Positions 37,293 through 47,012 of a stretch of 64,000 nucleotides of DNA are shown here, one piece after another (position 1 is the first letter of the stretch; each line of letters begins with the position of its first letter). Origin of the DNA: Bordetella pseudohinzii (GTDB lineage: Bacteria; Pseudomonadota; Gammaproteobacteria; Burkholderiales; Burkholderiaceae_B); NCBI RefSeq assembly GCF_000657795.2, contig NZ_JHEP02000009.1, positions 1 through 64,000 on the forward strand, written 5' to 3'. Under the pieces are notes generated by a model. It made no database searches. It saw only the letters and a list, made by a program, of their open reading frames with translations, and had not been told where the DNA came from. Both the position numbers and the translations under genes were made by a program.

Positions 37293-38990
37293 TCAGTCGC
37301 CGGCCTGCCCGTCCGGGTCGGCTGGCGTAAGAGCCTCCGCCCGGCTGCGGATGGCCAGATAGCTTACGCCCTGGCTGACCTGCGGCGGATGGGGACCCTG
37401 ATGATAGGCCTCCACGGCCTCCAGCACCATTTTGTCGGCCAGCGTCATGCGGTCCATCATGCGCAAGTATTGCAGCCAATTATCCACGACAAACACCTCG
37501 GTCCAGCGCGACAGATCATTCAGGTCGCGGAACATCTGCCATTGATCGGCGCCATTGCGCATGCGCATGCGGCGCAGCGGCCGCAGGCTGCTCAGAAAGC
37601 CCGGCTGGCGCGCTTCTTCAATGATGTAGTGCACATTGATGATGATGGCGCCGCGCTCCGGGTCGAAATCCTGCTTGCCGGGCGACTGGGACGCCAGCGG
37701 CCAGGCCGCCAGGTCCTGGGTTTCGTTCAGGCTGGGCAGATGGGAGCGGAAAAACAGCAGCGCCGTGAAGGTCAGCGTGATGCCGGCCGCGGCGAGACTG
37801 CCCTTGACCCCCAGTGTCTCGGTGAAATGCCCCCAGGCGAAGGAACCCAGCGCCAGCCCGCCGAACATCGACATCTGGTAGAGCGCCAGGGCGCGCGCCT
37901 TGACCCAGTCGGGCACCAGGACCTGAATGGACGTGTTGTAGGTGGCCAGCACCGCGATCCAGCAGCTGCCGGCCACCAGCAGGGCGGGAAAGAGCAGCGC
38001 CAGGCTGTCCACGGTGCCCAGCAGCAGCAGGCAGACCGACATCAGGAAAGCGCCGGCGCTGATCAGGCGGCCGGTGCCCAGGCGGCGCTGGGCCGCGCTG
38101 ATCCAGAAACTGCCGCCGATGGCCCCCAGGCCCAGGGCGCCCAGCATATAGCCGTAGAGCGAGGCGCTGCCGGAGGCGTGGGCGTGGGCCAGCAGCGGCA
38201 GCAGGGCCCATAGGGCGCTGGCCGAGATGCCGAAGCTGAAAGAGCGCAGCATGACCAGGCGGGTGACGCTGGAGTATTCGGTAAAGCGCAGGGCGGCGAC
38301 CACGCCTTCCAGGATGCGTTCGGGCGGCAGCGTGCGCTTGGGCAGCTCGCGGCGCCAGCTCCAGATGGCCCACATCAGGGCGCCGTAGCAGGCGCAATTG
38401 AAGAGGAAGACCCAGGGCGCGCCGAAGACGGCCAGCATCAGGCCGCCCAGGGCGGGGCCCAGGGCGCGGGCCACGTTGAAGTTCACGGAATTGAGCAGGA
38501 TGGCCCGGCCCACTTCGGGCTTGGGGACCTGTTCGCCCACGGCGGCCTGCCAGGCCGGCGTGACGATGGCGCTGCCGACCGACACGAAGAACACGGCGAT
38601 GATGAGGCTGAAGGGGTGCAGCATGCCCATGAAAGCCAGGGTCGTGATGACCAGGCCCATGATCAGTTCCAGCCCCATGCCCACCAGCATGACCTTGCGC
38701 CTGTCGTAGTTGTCGGCGAGCACGCCGGTCACGATGGACAGCAGCACCAGGGGCACGGCCGCGGCCACCTGGATCATGGCCACGACCACGGGGCTGCTTT
38801 GCTGGGTGGTCACGATCCAGGCCGCGGCCACGGATTGCGCCCAGACGCCCAGGTTGGCGAACAGATTGGCGATCCATATGGTGCGGAAAGCCTCCCGCCG
38901 CAGGGGAGCGAGCACGCCAGCCGAGGCGGGCGCCGTGCTGGGCGTGGTGCCCGGCGGCAGGTCGTTTTGTCCGGAAGGCGGTTGCAACAT
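37293..38990 (-). CDS. MFS exporter with C-terminal ABM-like domain (MFS_3 family)
   Basis: A 565-residue protein. After a Pro-rich N-terminus of about 30 residues come twelve hydrophobic segments (about 35-430) with GVLADNYDRRKVM as the loop 2-3 motif of the EntS/MFS_3 exporters. The last ~110 residues are soluble, with VFVVDNWLQYLRMMDRMTLAD, like the antibiotic-biosynthesis-monooxygenase-type tail found in many MFS_3 proteins. The substrate is unknown. The start at 38990 has AGGAG a little far away (12 bases). Confidence 0.82.
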   Translation of the reverse strand: MLQPPSGQNDLPPGTTPSTAPASAGVLAPLRREAFRTIWIANLFANLGVWAQSVAAAWIVTTQQSSPVVVAMIQVAAAVPLVLLSIVTGVLADNYDRRKVMLVGMGLELIMGLVITTLAFMGMLHPFSLIIAVFFVSVGSAIVTPAWQAAVGEQVPKPEVGRAILLNSVNFNVARALGPALGGLMLAVFGAPWVFLFNCACYGALMWAIWSWRRELPKRTLPPERILEGVVAALRFTEYSSVTRLVMLRSFSFGISASALWALLPLLAHAHASGSASLYGYMLGALGLGAIGGSFWISAAQRRLGTGRLISAGAFLMSVCLLLLGTVDSLALLFPALLVAGSCWIAVLATYNTSIQVLVPDWVKARALALYQMSMFGGLALGSFAWGHFTETLGVKGSLAAAGITLTFTALLFFRSHLPSLNETQDLAAWPLASQSPGKQDFDPERGAIIINVHYIIEEARQPGFLSSLRPLRRMRMRNGADQWQMFRDLNDLSRWTEVFVVDNWLQYLRMMDRMTLADKMVLEAVEAYHQGPHPPQVSQGVSYLAIRSRAEALTPADPDGQAGD

Positions 38991-39115
38991 GGGGGAGGAA
39001 GTCTCCTGCCGCGGCGGCCCATGGGGCCCGTAGGTATGAGATTCCCCCGCCGCCCGAGCGCCTGTCAAGTCAAGCCGCAAGGCAGGCGCGCAAAGCGCGG
39101 CCAGCATGCCCCGTC

Positions 39116-42100
39116 TCATTGCCGGCCGGCCAGCCAGGCTTGCAAGTCGGCTTCCAGGGCGTGCAGCGCCTGGACCAGGGCTTCGACGGCCGGCGCCGTG
39201 TCATCCTGGCCGCCGCGGGCGGCGGCTTCCAGGGCTTGCGCCTGGGCGACGGCCTGGTCGGCCGCCACCACGCGCGCGCCGCCGGCGATGCGGTGGGCCA
39301 GGTCGGCCACGGCCGTCTGGTCCCGGGCCTCGGCCGCCTGCATCAGGGCGGCGATGTCCTGACGGTTGGTCTTGAGCAGTTCTTCGGCGATGCGGCGCGT
39401 CATGACGGCATCGCCCTGGGTCAGGTCGAGCAGGCCCTGGGGCCGGAAGGTCGTGGGCGAGAAGGGCATGGCAGGGCGCTCGGCCTTGCGGACGGCCAGG
39501 GGATGCAGCCGCTGTTTGAGGGTGTCGATGTCCAGGGGCTTGAAGAGGCAGCCATCCATGCCCGCCGCTTCGCAGCGCGCGAATTCTTCGGCCTGCGCCG
39601 AGGCCGTGATGGCGTAGATGGCGATGGGTGGGCGCTGTTCCTCGCCCTCGATGCGGCGGATCTCGCGCGCCACTTCGTAGCCGCTCATGCCGGGCATATT
39701 GCAGTCGGTGAGCACAACGTCCAGGGCGTGCTGGCGCCACAGCGCCAGGCCCTGCGGGCCATCGGCCGCTTCCAGGACATCGTGGCCGATATAGGCCAGC
39801 TGCTGGCTCAGGAGCATGCGGTTGGGCGCGTGGTCATCGATGACCAGGACCCGCAGGCGGGCGGTCGGTGCGTCCTGCTGCGTCTCGGCCTGCATCGAGG
39901 AAGTCGCCGCCATGTCCGCCTTGATCAGCGGCGCGCGCAAATGCACGTCGATGCGCGTGCCCTTGCCCGGAATGCTGCTCAGTTCGAGGCTGCCGCCCAT
40001 GGCTTCGATGATGCGCCGGCTGATGGCCAGCCCCAGGCCGGTGCCGGCCACGCGGTTCTTGTTGGCGCGGGCTTCGTCGTGGACCTGGGTGAAGGGTTCG
40101 AACAGCTTGCGCCGGTCCGCCGCGCTGATGCCCGGGCCGCTGTCGTCGACGGCGATCTCGATGTTGACCTGGCCGTCGTCGGCGGCGACGGCGTTCAGCG
40201 TAACGGTGACCCCGCCCACTTCGGTGAACTTGAGGGCATTGCTCACCAGGTTGGACACCACCTGTTTCAGGCGCACGGCGTCCAGCGAGACACCCGGCGG
40301 AGATGGCGGCGTCATGGACAGTTTCAGGCTCAGGCCGTTTTGCCGCGCCATGCCCTGGAAGACGTTGACCACGCTTTCGAGCAGATGGCGCAGGTCGGTA
40401 GGAATCGGCGTCAGTTCGAGCTTATCGGCCTCGATCTTGGAAATATCGAGGATGTCGCCGATCAGGTCGAGCAGCGAGCGCGCCGAGTCGTAGGCGACCT
40501 GCAGCGCCTGGCGGTCGGCCTGCTGGTCGGGCGGGCGGCGCAGCACCAGTTCCAGCATGCCGATGATGGCGTTCATCGGGGTGCGGATTTCATGGCTCAT
40601 GGTCGCCAGGAAAGTGGTCTTGGCGCGGTTGGCGGCGTCGGCCTCTTCCTTGGCGTCATGCAGGTCGCGCAGCAGTTCCATGCGTTCGGTCAGGTCTGTC
40701 CAGCCGCCGATCAGGCCGCTGACATGGCCCAGCGAATCGGAATAGGGCATCAGCCAATGGTAGAGATGATGCTTCTCGCCATTGAACTTGACCTCCATGT
40801 CCTGGATGACGTGGCTGTTGGCCGTTTCCATGGCGTCCAGATACTGCTGGTGCACGCGCACGGCCTCTTCCGGGTTCTCGGCGTACATGGGGGATTCGGG
40901 CAGGGTGCGTCCCGTGACGTCCTCGGCGCTCAGGCCGAAGGTGTCGAGATAGCTGCGGTTGCAGGTCACCATGCGGCCTTGCCGGTCGCGCACGAACACC
41001 GGGTTGGGGATGCCGTCGATCAGCACGCGCATGAAGGCGAGCTGGTCGCTCAGGGCGCGCTCGGCCTCGCGGCGTTTGCGTATCTGCCTGCGCAGGTAAA
41101 GAATCCAGGCCAGGAATATGACCGCCGAGGCCGCCGCCGCGGCGATGAGCAGATAGATCTCCTGGCGGTAGGCATACCAGGTGTTGATGGTCGGCGGCGA
41201 CTCGGCGCGCCAGCGGTTCATGAGATAGATGGGCTCGTCGGCCGGCAGCGTCGCCAGCGCCTTGTTGATGATGCCTTGCAGTTCATCCTGGTCGCGCGGG
41301 AAGGCGAAGGCCAGCCGCGCCGGCATGGTATCCAGCGCGGTGACGATGCGCAGCTCGTCGCGGAAATAATTGCGCAGGTAGAAATTGGCCGCCACCTGGG
41401 TCTGCACGGCGAAGTCCGCCTTGCCGTCGACCACCTTGAGCAGGGCATCATTGGGGCTGGTCGCCGGCACCAGCCGGGCCTGGGGATAGTAGCGGCGCAA
41501 GGCATCGGAGGCCGTGCTGCTGGCCACGCTGGCGATGCGCATGCCCGCGAAATCCGCGCCGGCCGCCTGGTTGGGGCCGTCCTGCTTGCCGACCAGCACA
41601 AAGGCGGTGCTGAGATAGGGCGTGCTGAAATCCAGCACATCCTCGCGGCTTTCGCTCCAGAACAGGCCCGCGCTCATGTCGGCTTCGTGGTTTTGCAGCG
41701 CGGCCTGCATCTCGGCGGTGGAGTCCGCGCCCTCGATGTCGAAACGCAGCCCGGTCAGGCGGCCGATGCGTTGCAGCATATCGATGGACAGCCCGGACAG
41801 CGTGGGGCTGTCCTGGCTGTGCATGGAGAAGGGCGGAAAGACATTCAGCGCCCGCACACGCACCACGGGGTGGCGCTGCAGCCAGCGCCGTTCCCGCTCG
41901 GTCAGCGCAAGAGGGGGCGGCGCAATGAAGGCGCCGCTGGGCAGGCCCCAGCGGTAGACGGCGTTCTGGCGCCAGATGTCGGGGATGCTGGCTATGGTCT
42001 GATCCAGGATGTGGCGCAGCCGGCTGTTGGCGCGCAGCAGCGTATAGACATTGGCCCGCATGCCGAGGTCGTCGCGGCGCTGCACCTGCATATCGCTGAA

Positions 42101-42775
42101 GATGCCCGCCGTCAGGTAATAGGCCACGGCCAGCGGGTCTCCGAGATAGACATCGGCCTGTCCATAGGCCACGGCGCTCAGGCCCAGCAGCGGGTTGGCA
42201 TAGCTCGTCCAGCGGATCTGAGGCCCGCCTTGCCGCAGCGCGGCCGGCTGCGAGCGGGGGTTGACGGCGACGCGCAGCGTCTTGAGATCCTGGGGGAGAT
42301 CGCCCATTTCGCGCCGCGCCACGACCACGGCAGGGTGGCTGATATAGGGCTGGGTGGTGGAAAACCCGTCTCCCATGAGCGTGCCGCCGGCGACATCGTC
42401 GACCACGTCGACCTGGCCGTCGCTCAGGGCCCGCAGCGCGCTGTCGCGATCCGGGTAAATGGTCACCACAGGGATCAGGCCGAGATTGTGGCTGATGATC
42501 TTGAGGTAGTCCGCATTGAGGCCCTGGAAGCGCTGGCTCTGCGTAAACTGGAAAGGCGCGTAATCGGGCGCATATATGCCTACCCGCAATTCTCTTTGCT
42601 GGGCCAGCCACTGCCAGTCCTCGGCGTCCAGGTCGACGGCCAGCTTGGGCGTCTCGGCGGTCGAGCCCTCGGGCAGGCTGCGCCCAGCGGCGGACCCTGC
42701 GGCGGGCGCGCAGACCAGAAAGAGGGCGGCGGCCAGGCTGGACAGCAAAAGGCGCCAAGCCAGGGACAGCGGCAT
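39116..42775 (-). CDS. bvgS: BvgS-like unorthodox hybrid sensor kinase
   Basis: A 1219-residue inner-membrane kinase. Order: signal peptide (1-30), two periplasmic Venus-flytrap domains (about 60-290 and 300-535), a membrane helix (about 545-567), a PAS domain (about 590-690) with the Cys in VTCNRSYLDTFG, HisKA with His728 in SHEIRTPMNAI, HATPase_c with DDSGPGI and GTGLGLAISRR, a receiver with Asp1024 in LTDCNMPGMSG, and an Hpt domain with His1161 in LAHRIAGGAR. The architecture and length match B. pertussis BvgS (1238 aa). It starts 4 bases after the bvgA stop. Confidence 0.93.
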   Translation of the reverse strand: MPLSLAWRLLLSSLAAALFLVCAPAAGSAAGRSLPEGSTAETPKLAVDLDAEDWQWLAQQRELRVGIYAPDYAPFQFTQSQRFQGLNADYLKIISHNLGLIPVVTIYPDRDSALRALSDGQVDVVDDVAGGTLMGDGFSTTQPYISHPAVVVARREMGDLPQDLKTLRVAVNPRSQPAALRQGGPQIRWTSYANPLLGLSAVAYGQADVYLGDPLAVAYYLTAGIFSDMQVQRRDDLGMRANVYTLLRANSRLRHILDQTIASIPDIWRQNAVYRWGLPSGAFIAPPPLALTERERRWLQRHPVVRVRALNVFPPFSMHSQDSPTLSGLSIDMLQRIGRLTGLRFDIEGADSTAEMQAALQNHEADMSAGLFWSESREDVLDFSTPYLSTAFVLVGKQDGPNQAAGADFAGMRIASVASSTASDALRRYYPQARLVPATSPNDALLKVVDGKADFAVQTQVAANFYLRNYFRDELRIVTALDTMPARLAFAFPRDQDELQGIINKALATLPADEPIYLMNRWRAESPPTINTWYAYRQEIYLLIAAAAASAVIFLAWILYLRRQIRKRREAERALSDQLAFMRVLIDGIPNPVFVRDRQGRMVTCNRSYLDTFGLSAEDVTGRTLPESPMYAENPEEAVRVHQQYLDAMETANSHVIQDMEVKFNGEKHHLYHWLMPYSDSLGHVSGLIGGWTDLTERMELLRDLHDAKEEADAANRAKTTFLATMSHEIRTPMNAIIGMLELVLRRPPDQQADRQALQVAYDSARSLLDLIGDILDISKIEADKLELTPIPTDLRHLLESVVNVFQGMARQNGLSLKLSMTPPSPPGVSLDAVRLKQVVSNLVSNALKFTEVGGVTVTLNAVAADDGQVNIEIAVDDSGPGISAADRRKLFEPFTQVHDEARANKNRVAGTGLGLAISRRIIEAMGGSLELSSIPGKGTRIDVHLRAPLIKADMAATSSMQAETQQDAPTARLRVLVIDDHAPNRMLLSQQLAYIGHDVLEAADGPQGLALWRQHALDVVLTDCNMPGMSGYEVAREIRRIEGEEQRPPIAIYAITASAQAEEFARCEAAGMDGCLFKPLDIDTLKQRLHPLAVRKAERPAMPFSPTTFRPQGLLDLTQGDAVMTRRIAEELLKTNRQDIAALMQAAEARDQTAVADLAHRIAGGARVVAADQAVAQAQALEAAARGGQDDTAPAVEALVQALHALEADLQAWLAGRQ

Positions 42776-42779
42776 GGGA

Positions 42780-43403
42780 TTATCCGAGGTTGTTGCGCTT
42801 GGCCATGTCGATCAGCTCGACCAGCGTGGTGGCGTTCAGTTTCTGCAGCAAGCGGGTCTTGTAGGTGCTGATGGTCTTATTGCTCAGGAACATGCTGTCG
42901 GCGATGTCCTTATTGGTCAGGCCTTGCGCCAATAACTGAAGCACTGCCAACTCGCGGTTGGACAGCGAAGAAATCATCATTGCGTCGTCTTGATTCTCGA
43001 CGCCGCGTATATCGGTGAGCGTGGTTTTCGGAAAATAGGTGTAGCCGGCGACCACCGCCTTGGCGGCGTCCACGACTTCCTGCAGGTTGCCATGCTTGGA
43101 GACAAAGCCAGCCGCGCCGGCATTCAGACAGCGGCGGGCAAAGAGCGCCGGCTGCTGGCCGGTGAGGATGAGCACATGCATGGGCAGGCCCAGGGCCTGC
43201 AGCCGGGTCAGTACTTCCAGGCCATCCAGCTTGGGGATCCCGATATCCAGGATGACCAGGTTGGGCAGCAATTCTCGCGCCATGGTGATGCCGTCCAGAC
43301 CATTGTCGGTTTCGCCCACAACCTCGAAACCTTCTTTCTCCATCAAACCTTTTACTGCATAGCGGATGACGGGATGATCATCAATAATCAGTAGCTTTTG
43401 CAT
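42780..43403 (-). CDS. bvgA: BvgA-like response regulator (NarL/FixJ family)
   Basis: A 207-residue regulator. The receiver has Asp8-Asp9, the phospho-acceptor Asp53 in VILDIGIPKLDG, and a Lys in GFVSKHGNL. The LuxR-type helix-turn-helix is LSNRELAVLQLLAQGLTNKD, and the end (KTRLLQKLNAT, then ELIDMAKRNNLG) is close to identical to BvgA as I recall it. BvgA controls virulence and surface genes in Bordetella. I chose the ATG at 43403; an in-frame GTG lies at 43421. It forms an operon with bvgS. Confidence 0.94.
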   Translation of the reverse strand: MQKLLIIDDHPVIRYAVKGLMEKEGFEVVGETDNGLDGITMARELLPNLVILDIGIPKLDGLEVLTRLQALGLPMHVLILTGQQPALFARRCLNAGAAGFVSKHGNLQEVVDAAKAVVAGYTYFPKTTLTDIRGVENQDDAMMISSLSNRELAVLQLLAQGLTNKDIADSMFLSNKTISTYKTRLLQKLNATTLVELIDMAKRNNLG

Positions 43404-43841
43404 GGCCGTGCGCTGCCTCACAAATCTTCAGTTGTAATGATCGTTATTATGTTTGAAAAGCTGTAGTCAGCCAGAGGTGCTTTTTTCTCGTGGCGGGGAT
43501 CACATTGAAAGATAAGCATCCAAAGCTACAGGGTCAGCGACAAGTTAGAGCATATTCTGCTTTTTGGATACCACATGTTGCGAGAACACACGTCACGGTG
43601 AACCCAATAAAAATCAGGCTAGTTTAAGTATGTGCTCCAAGGGCAAGTCTAGGTTCTCAGACCGACCCTGTTCTTTCCGTCTTATCTGATGAAGCTGTCG
43701 GATATAGCGTAGCGAGCAGGTTCCGCCGGGCGAGCCGAGTCAGCCGGTAAGGAATATCGAATAAGACGATATGACCGCGAGCAGGGACAAACCGGGCTGG
43801 CGCCGCAGCCGGTTGTTGGAGTAACGCCCAGGTCCGTCCGC
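43404..43841. promoter_or_regulatory. Upstream region of bvgA
   Basis: This 438-base region holds no gene I can support and is A+T-rich between 43430 and 43640. On the minus strand CATAAT (plus 43446-43451) is a good -10 match but has no matching -35 at 16-18 bases. That pattern fits a promoter needing an activator, as with BvgA autoregulation. An imperfect GC-rich hairpin at 43792-43812 may end the REC-EAL transcript. Confidence 0.35.
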
Positions 43842-45041
43842 TCAGGTGTTGGCGACCATGGGGTTGAAGAGCCAGGATTCGTATTCGGCGCCGGACATGG
43901 GGCGCGCATACCAATAGCCTTGGCCCAGGGCGCAGCGCATATCGAGCAAGGCGTTGCGTTGGTCGGGGGTTTCGATGCCCTCGGCCACGACGGTGATCCC
44001 CAGGCTTTCGGCCAGGGAGAGCGTGGCGGCGATCACGCTTTCGCTGCGTGCATCGCCAGGAAGGCGTCGGACGAAAGAAGCGTCTATCTTGAGCTGATTG
44101 AACGGCAGGTTGCAAAGCCGCTCCATGGAAGAAAACCCGGTCCCGAAGTCGTCGATGGAAACCGTGCAGCCCAGCAGCCTGAGGCGTACCAGGGTTTCAA
44201 GCGTGGAGGCCTGCACCGACAGCAGGCCGGTTTCGGTCACTTCGATGGTGAGCGCCGTGGCCGGGAGCGCATGCCGCTCAAGGGCGGCGATGAGATCGGT
44301 CGTCAACTGGGCGCTGCCCAACTGGCAGGTTTCGACATTGAGCGCCAGGCTGGCGCCCCGGCCCATCAGCACCGACCGGGCGGTCTGGGCCATGGCCTGG
44401 TCGGCCAGCGCCGAGGTCATGCGGTCGAGCGCGTCGCAGTCCTTGACCGCCTCCATGAAGTAACAAGGCGAGAGCAGGCCGCGCTCGGGGTGATCCCAGC
44501 GGGCGAGCACTTCGGCGCCGGCCGGCTGCAGGGTGCGCACGTCGAACTTGGGCTGGTAATAGGGAATGAACTCGCCTCGATCCAGGCCGCGGCGGATTTC
44601 CTCGGCGCTGGGCGGCGCGTAGTCGGGCGTCTCGGCATTGCCCGGGGCGGCGGCCGAGTCGGTCTCGTAGCGGCGCAGCAGGGACTCCAGGCGGCTGAGC
44701 TTGAGGGGCTTGCCCAGGTCGCCCAGCACCTGTATGCCGGACAGGCTGGCCATGTGCAGGATGGCCGCGGTGAGATCGCTGGAGACGTCGCTGCTGAGGA
44801 TGAGGGATTTGACGAGCGTGCGCTGGCTGGCTTCGCGCAGGAACTGGGTGCCGTCCATGCCCGGGGTGCGGACATCGCAGATCACGATGTCGGCGGCGCC
44901 ATGCTCCTCGAGCTGCTGGAGCGCCTGCTGGCCCTCCGGCGCCTGCAGGATACGGGTGTACCCGAGCATCTCAAGGGCTCGGATTATGACCAGCCGCTGC
45001 ACAGGGTGGTCTTCGATCACGAGGACGGCCGGCTGTTTCAT
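43842..45041 (-). CDS. REC-EAL response regulator, c-di-GMP phosphodiesterase
   Basis: A 399-residue cytosolic protein. An N-terminal receiver (about 1-120) with Asp in ICDVRTPGMDG is followed by an EAL domain (about 145-390). The EAL motif reads EVLARW. The other catalytic residues are kept: Asn in ALNVETCQL, Glu in IEVTETGL, DD in SIDDFGTGF, Lys in LKIDASF, Glu in VVAEGIET and Gln in GQGYWYARP. It should therefore hydrolyse c-di-GMP. RocR of Pseudomonas has the same layout. It lies just upstream of bvgAS on the same strand; classical bordetellae carry the EAL protein BvgR next to bvgS instead. Confidence 0.92.
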   Translation of the reverse strand: MKQPAVLVIEDHPVQRLVIIRALEMLGYTRILQAPEGQQALQQLEEHGAADIVICDVRTPGMDGTQFLREASQRTLVKSLILSSDVSSDLTAAILHMASLSGIQVLGDLGKPLKLSRLESLLRRYETDSAAAPGNAETPDYAPPSAEEIRRGLDRGEFIPYYQPKFDVRTLQPAGAEVLARWDHPERGLLSPCYFMEAVKDCDALDRMTSALADQAMAQTARSVLMGRGASLALNVETCQLGSAQLTTDLIAALERHALPATALTIEVTETGLLSVQASTLETLVRLRLLGCTVSIDDFGTGFSSMERLCNLPFNQLKIDASFVRRLPGDARSESVIAATLSLAESLGITVVAEGIETPDQRNALLDMRCALGQGYWYARPMSGAEYESWLFNPMVANT

Positions 45042-45677
45042 GCGAAATAGTGACGATCAATGGTGGCAAAAGCATGAGGAACCGCACCGTGGTGGCGCGG
45101 CGCATGCGTTGCTGCCGGCTCTCTCCCGGGCTTGCCTAGGACAGAATCCCTGCGATTTATATCCGTTTTTATATCCGGTTGAGCACAAATTTCCAAGGTC
45201 ATGTCCCGTATATTGTCGACAACGGGGCTGCGCCTCGTTGGAGGGACCCGACAATGCCATAAGGATAAAGCGGTCGCCCTGCGGCGAATCGAGAAAATAT
45301 CCAGGCCCGATGCGCGTTAATTACCGATATCGTTGCCTCTGATCTTGAAAACTATCAGATAAATCTTTGGGTGCTATCGGCAATGCTGCGATCCAGGGCT
45401 GATCCCATGAAAAGGCTGGCTTGTTTCGCAACGGCGTATTACGTCCTTAACGTCCGCCGCCCGCGAAACTTTAACGTCCGGCGCGGCCCCGGGGCTTGAC
45501 TTGGCGCTTGTCGCGTCAGACAGTGGGCAGACCCCGGCGCGCGGGGCGGGCCAACCGGCCCGTCTTGCCGTATGCCATGCCGTCCAGGGTATTTGCGCGC
45601 CGGCCCGCCCTGGCGCGGCGGGCCGGCGCCAGGGGAAAGCGGCAGTCCAACGTGAGGCGGGCGCAGAGGGGAAAAGC
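45042..45677. other. Divergent intergenic region with TTAACGTCCG direct repeats
   Basis: This 636-base gap separates the REC-EAL gene from the divergent carboxypeptidase gene and has no convincing gene. TTAACGTCCG occurs at 45447-45456 and 45471-45480, 24 bases apart, with a shorter TTACGTCC just before at 45439. The part at 45130-45430 is A+T-rich and probably holds both promoters. The part at 45490-45660 is very GC-rich. Confidence 0.45.
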
Positions 45678-46955
45678 ATGGCGAAAGCGGTAAAAGCGGG
45701 GTGGCGGCTGGTCTTGGCCGCGGCGCTTCTGGCGGGCGGGTCCGCGATGGCCGAACCGTTGCAGCCGGTCCTGGACGCGGCGAAGGCGCAGGAAGCGGGG
45801 CTGTTGGACACCTTGCGCGACCTGGTGAACATCGAATCGGGCAGCCGGGATGTGCATGGCGTCAAGCGGATCGCCGAGCGGGTGGCCGAAGGGCTGCGGG
45901 CGCAGGGCGGGCAGGTGCAGGTGCTGCCGCCGGACGAGGTGTTCCGGATGGACGATACCCCCAAGGAAACCGGCCCCATGGTCCAGGCGGTCTTCAAGGG
46001 GCGCGGCCAGAAGAAGATCATGCTGATCGCGCACATGGATACGGTGTATCGCGACGGCATGCTCAAGGACCAGCCTTTTCGCATCGACGGCAAGCGCGCC
46101 TACGGTCTGGGCATTGCCGACGACAAGCAGGGCGTGGCGCTGATCATCCATGCGCTGGCGCTGCTGCGCGCGCTGGACTACCAGGACTACGGCACGCTGA
46201 CCGTCCTGGTGAACGGCGATGAGGAAATCAGTTCGCCGGGCGCGCGCGCCACCATCACGCGGCTGGCCGCCGACCAGGACGCGGTGTTCTCTTTCGAGGG
46301 CGGCGGCAGCGCCGGCGACCTGCGCCTGGCCACCAGCGGCATCGGCGCGGCCTATCTGACGGTGCAGGGCAAGACATCGCATGCCGGGGCGCGGCCCGAA
46401 GGCGGCGTGAACGCGCTCTACGAATTGGCGCATCAGGTCCTGCAGATGAAGGATCTCTCCAAGCCGGAGCAAGGCCTGAAACTGAATTGGACCCTGGCCC
46501 AGGCAGGCAGCAATCGCAATGTAATCCCCGGACAGGCCACGGCCCAGGCCGATGCCCGGGCGCTGCGCGTGGCCGACTTTGATGCGCTGCAGCAAGCCAT
46601 GGAGGAGAAGATACGCAACAAGCTGCTGCCCGAGTCCAAGGTCGAACTCAAGTTCGAAGTGCGCCGTCCGCCGCTGGAGGCCACCGAGGCTTCGCGGGCG
46701 CTGGCCCGCCACGGCGTGGCCATTTACCAAGAACTGGGCCTGCCCATGAAAGTGCTGGACCGCGCCACGGGCGGCGGCACCGACGCGGCCTTTGCCCAGC
46801 TCAAGGCGCGCGGACCCGTCATCGAGGGCTTCGGCCTGAGCGGCTTCGGCGCGCATTCCAACGACGCCGAGTATGTGGACACGCAAACCATCGTGCCGCG
46901 GCTCTACCTGACGGCCAGGATGATCATGGATATTTCGGCGGGCAAGGCGCCATAG
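45678..46955 (+). CDS. M20 glutamate carboxypeptidase (carboxypeptidase G2-like)
   Basis: A 425-residue secreted or periplasmic zinc peptidase. A signal peptide (about 1-25, ending GGSAMA-E) precedes the catalytic domain. Zinc ligands are in LIAHMDTVY (His, Asp), GIADDKQGV (bridging Asp), NGDEEISSPG (Glu-Glu) and the late GFGAHSNDAE (His). The lid domain carries KTSHAGARPEGG. Carboxypeptidase G2 removes C-terminal Glu from folate-type and peptide substrates. An AGAGGGG element precedes the ATG. Confidence 0.92.
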   Translation: MAKAVKAGWRLVLAAALLAGGSAMAEPLQPVLDAAKAQEAGLLDTLRDLVNIESGSRDVHGVKRIAERVAEGLRAQGGQVQVLPPDEVFRMDDTPKETGPMVQAVFKGRGQKKIMLIAHMDTVYRDGMLKDQPFRIDGKRAYGLGIADDKQGVALIIHALALLRALDYQDYGTLTVLVNGDEEISSPGARATITRLAADQDAVFSFEGGGSAGDLRLATSGIGAAYLTVQGKTSHAGARPEGGVNALYELAHQVLQMKDLSKPEQGLKLNWTLAQAGSNRNVIPGQATAQADARALRVADFDALQQAMEEKIRNKLLPESKVELKFEVRRPPLEATEASRALARHGVAIYQELGLPMKVLDRATGGGTDAAFAQLKARGPVIEGFGLSGFGAHSNDAEYVDTQTIVPRLYLTARMIMDISAGKAP

Positions 46956-47012
46956 CCGTCGGCCTGGTGGAAGTCCGGATTTTGGTATGATTCAGGTTCC
47001 TGTCAGATTATC

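Noticed and set aside
39119-42871. A very long open frame (about 1250 codons) on the plus strand opposite bvgS
   Set aside because: It is the antisense shadow of bvgS in a GC-rich genome. Its product is His/Gln/Gly-rich low-complexity sequence with no fold, whereas the minus frame encodes complete kinase domains.
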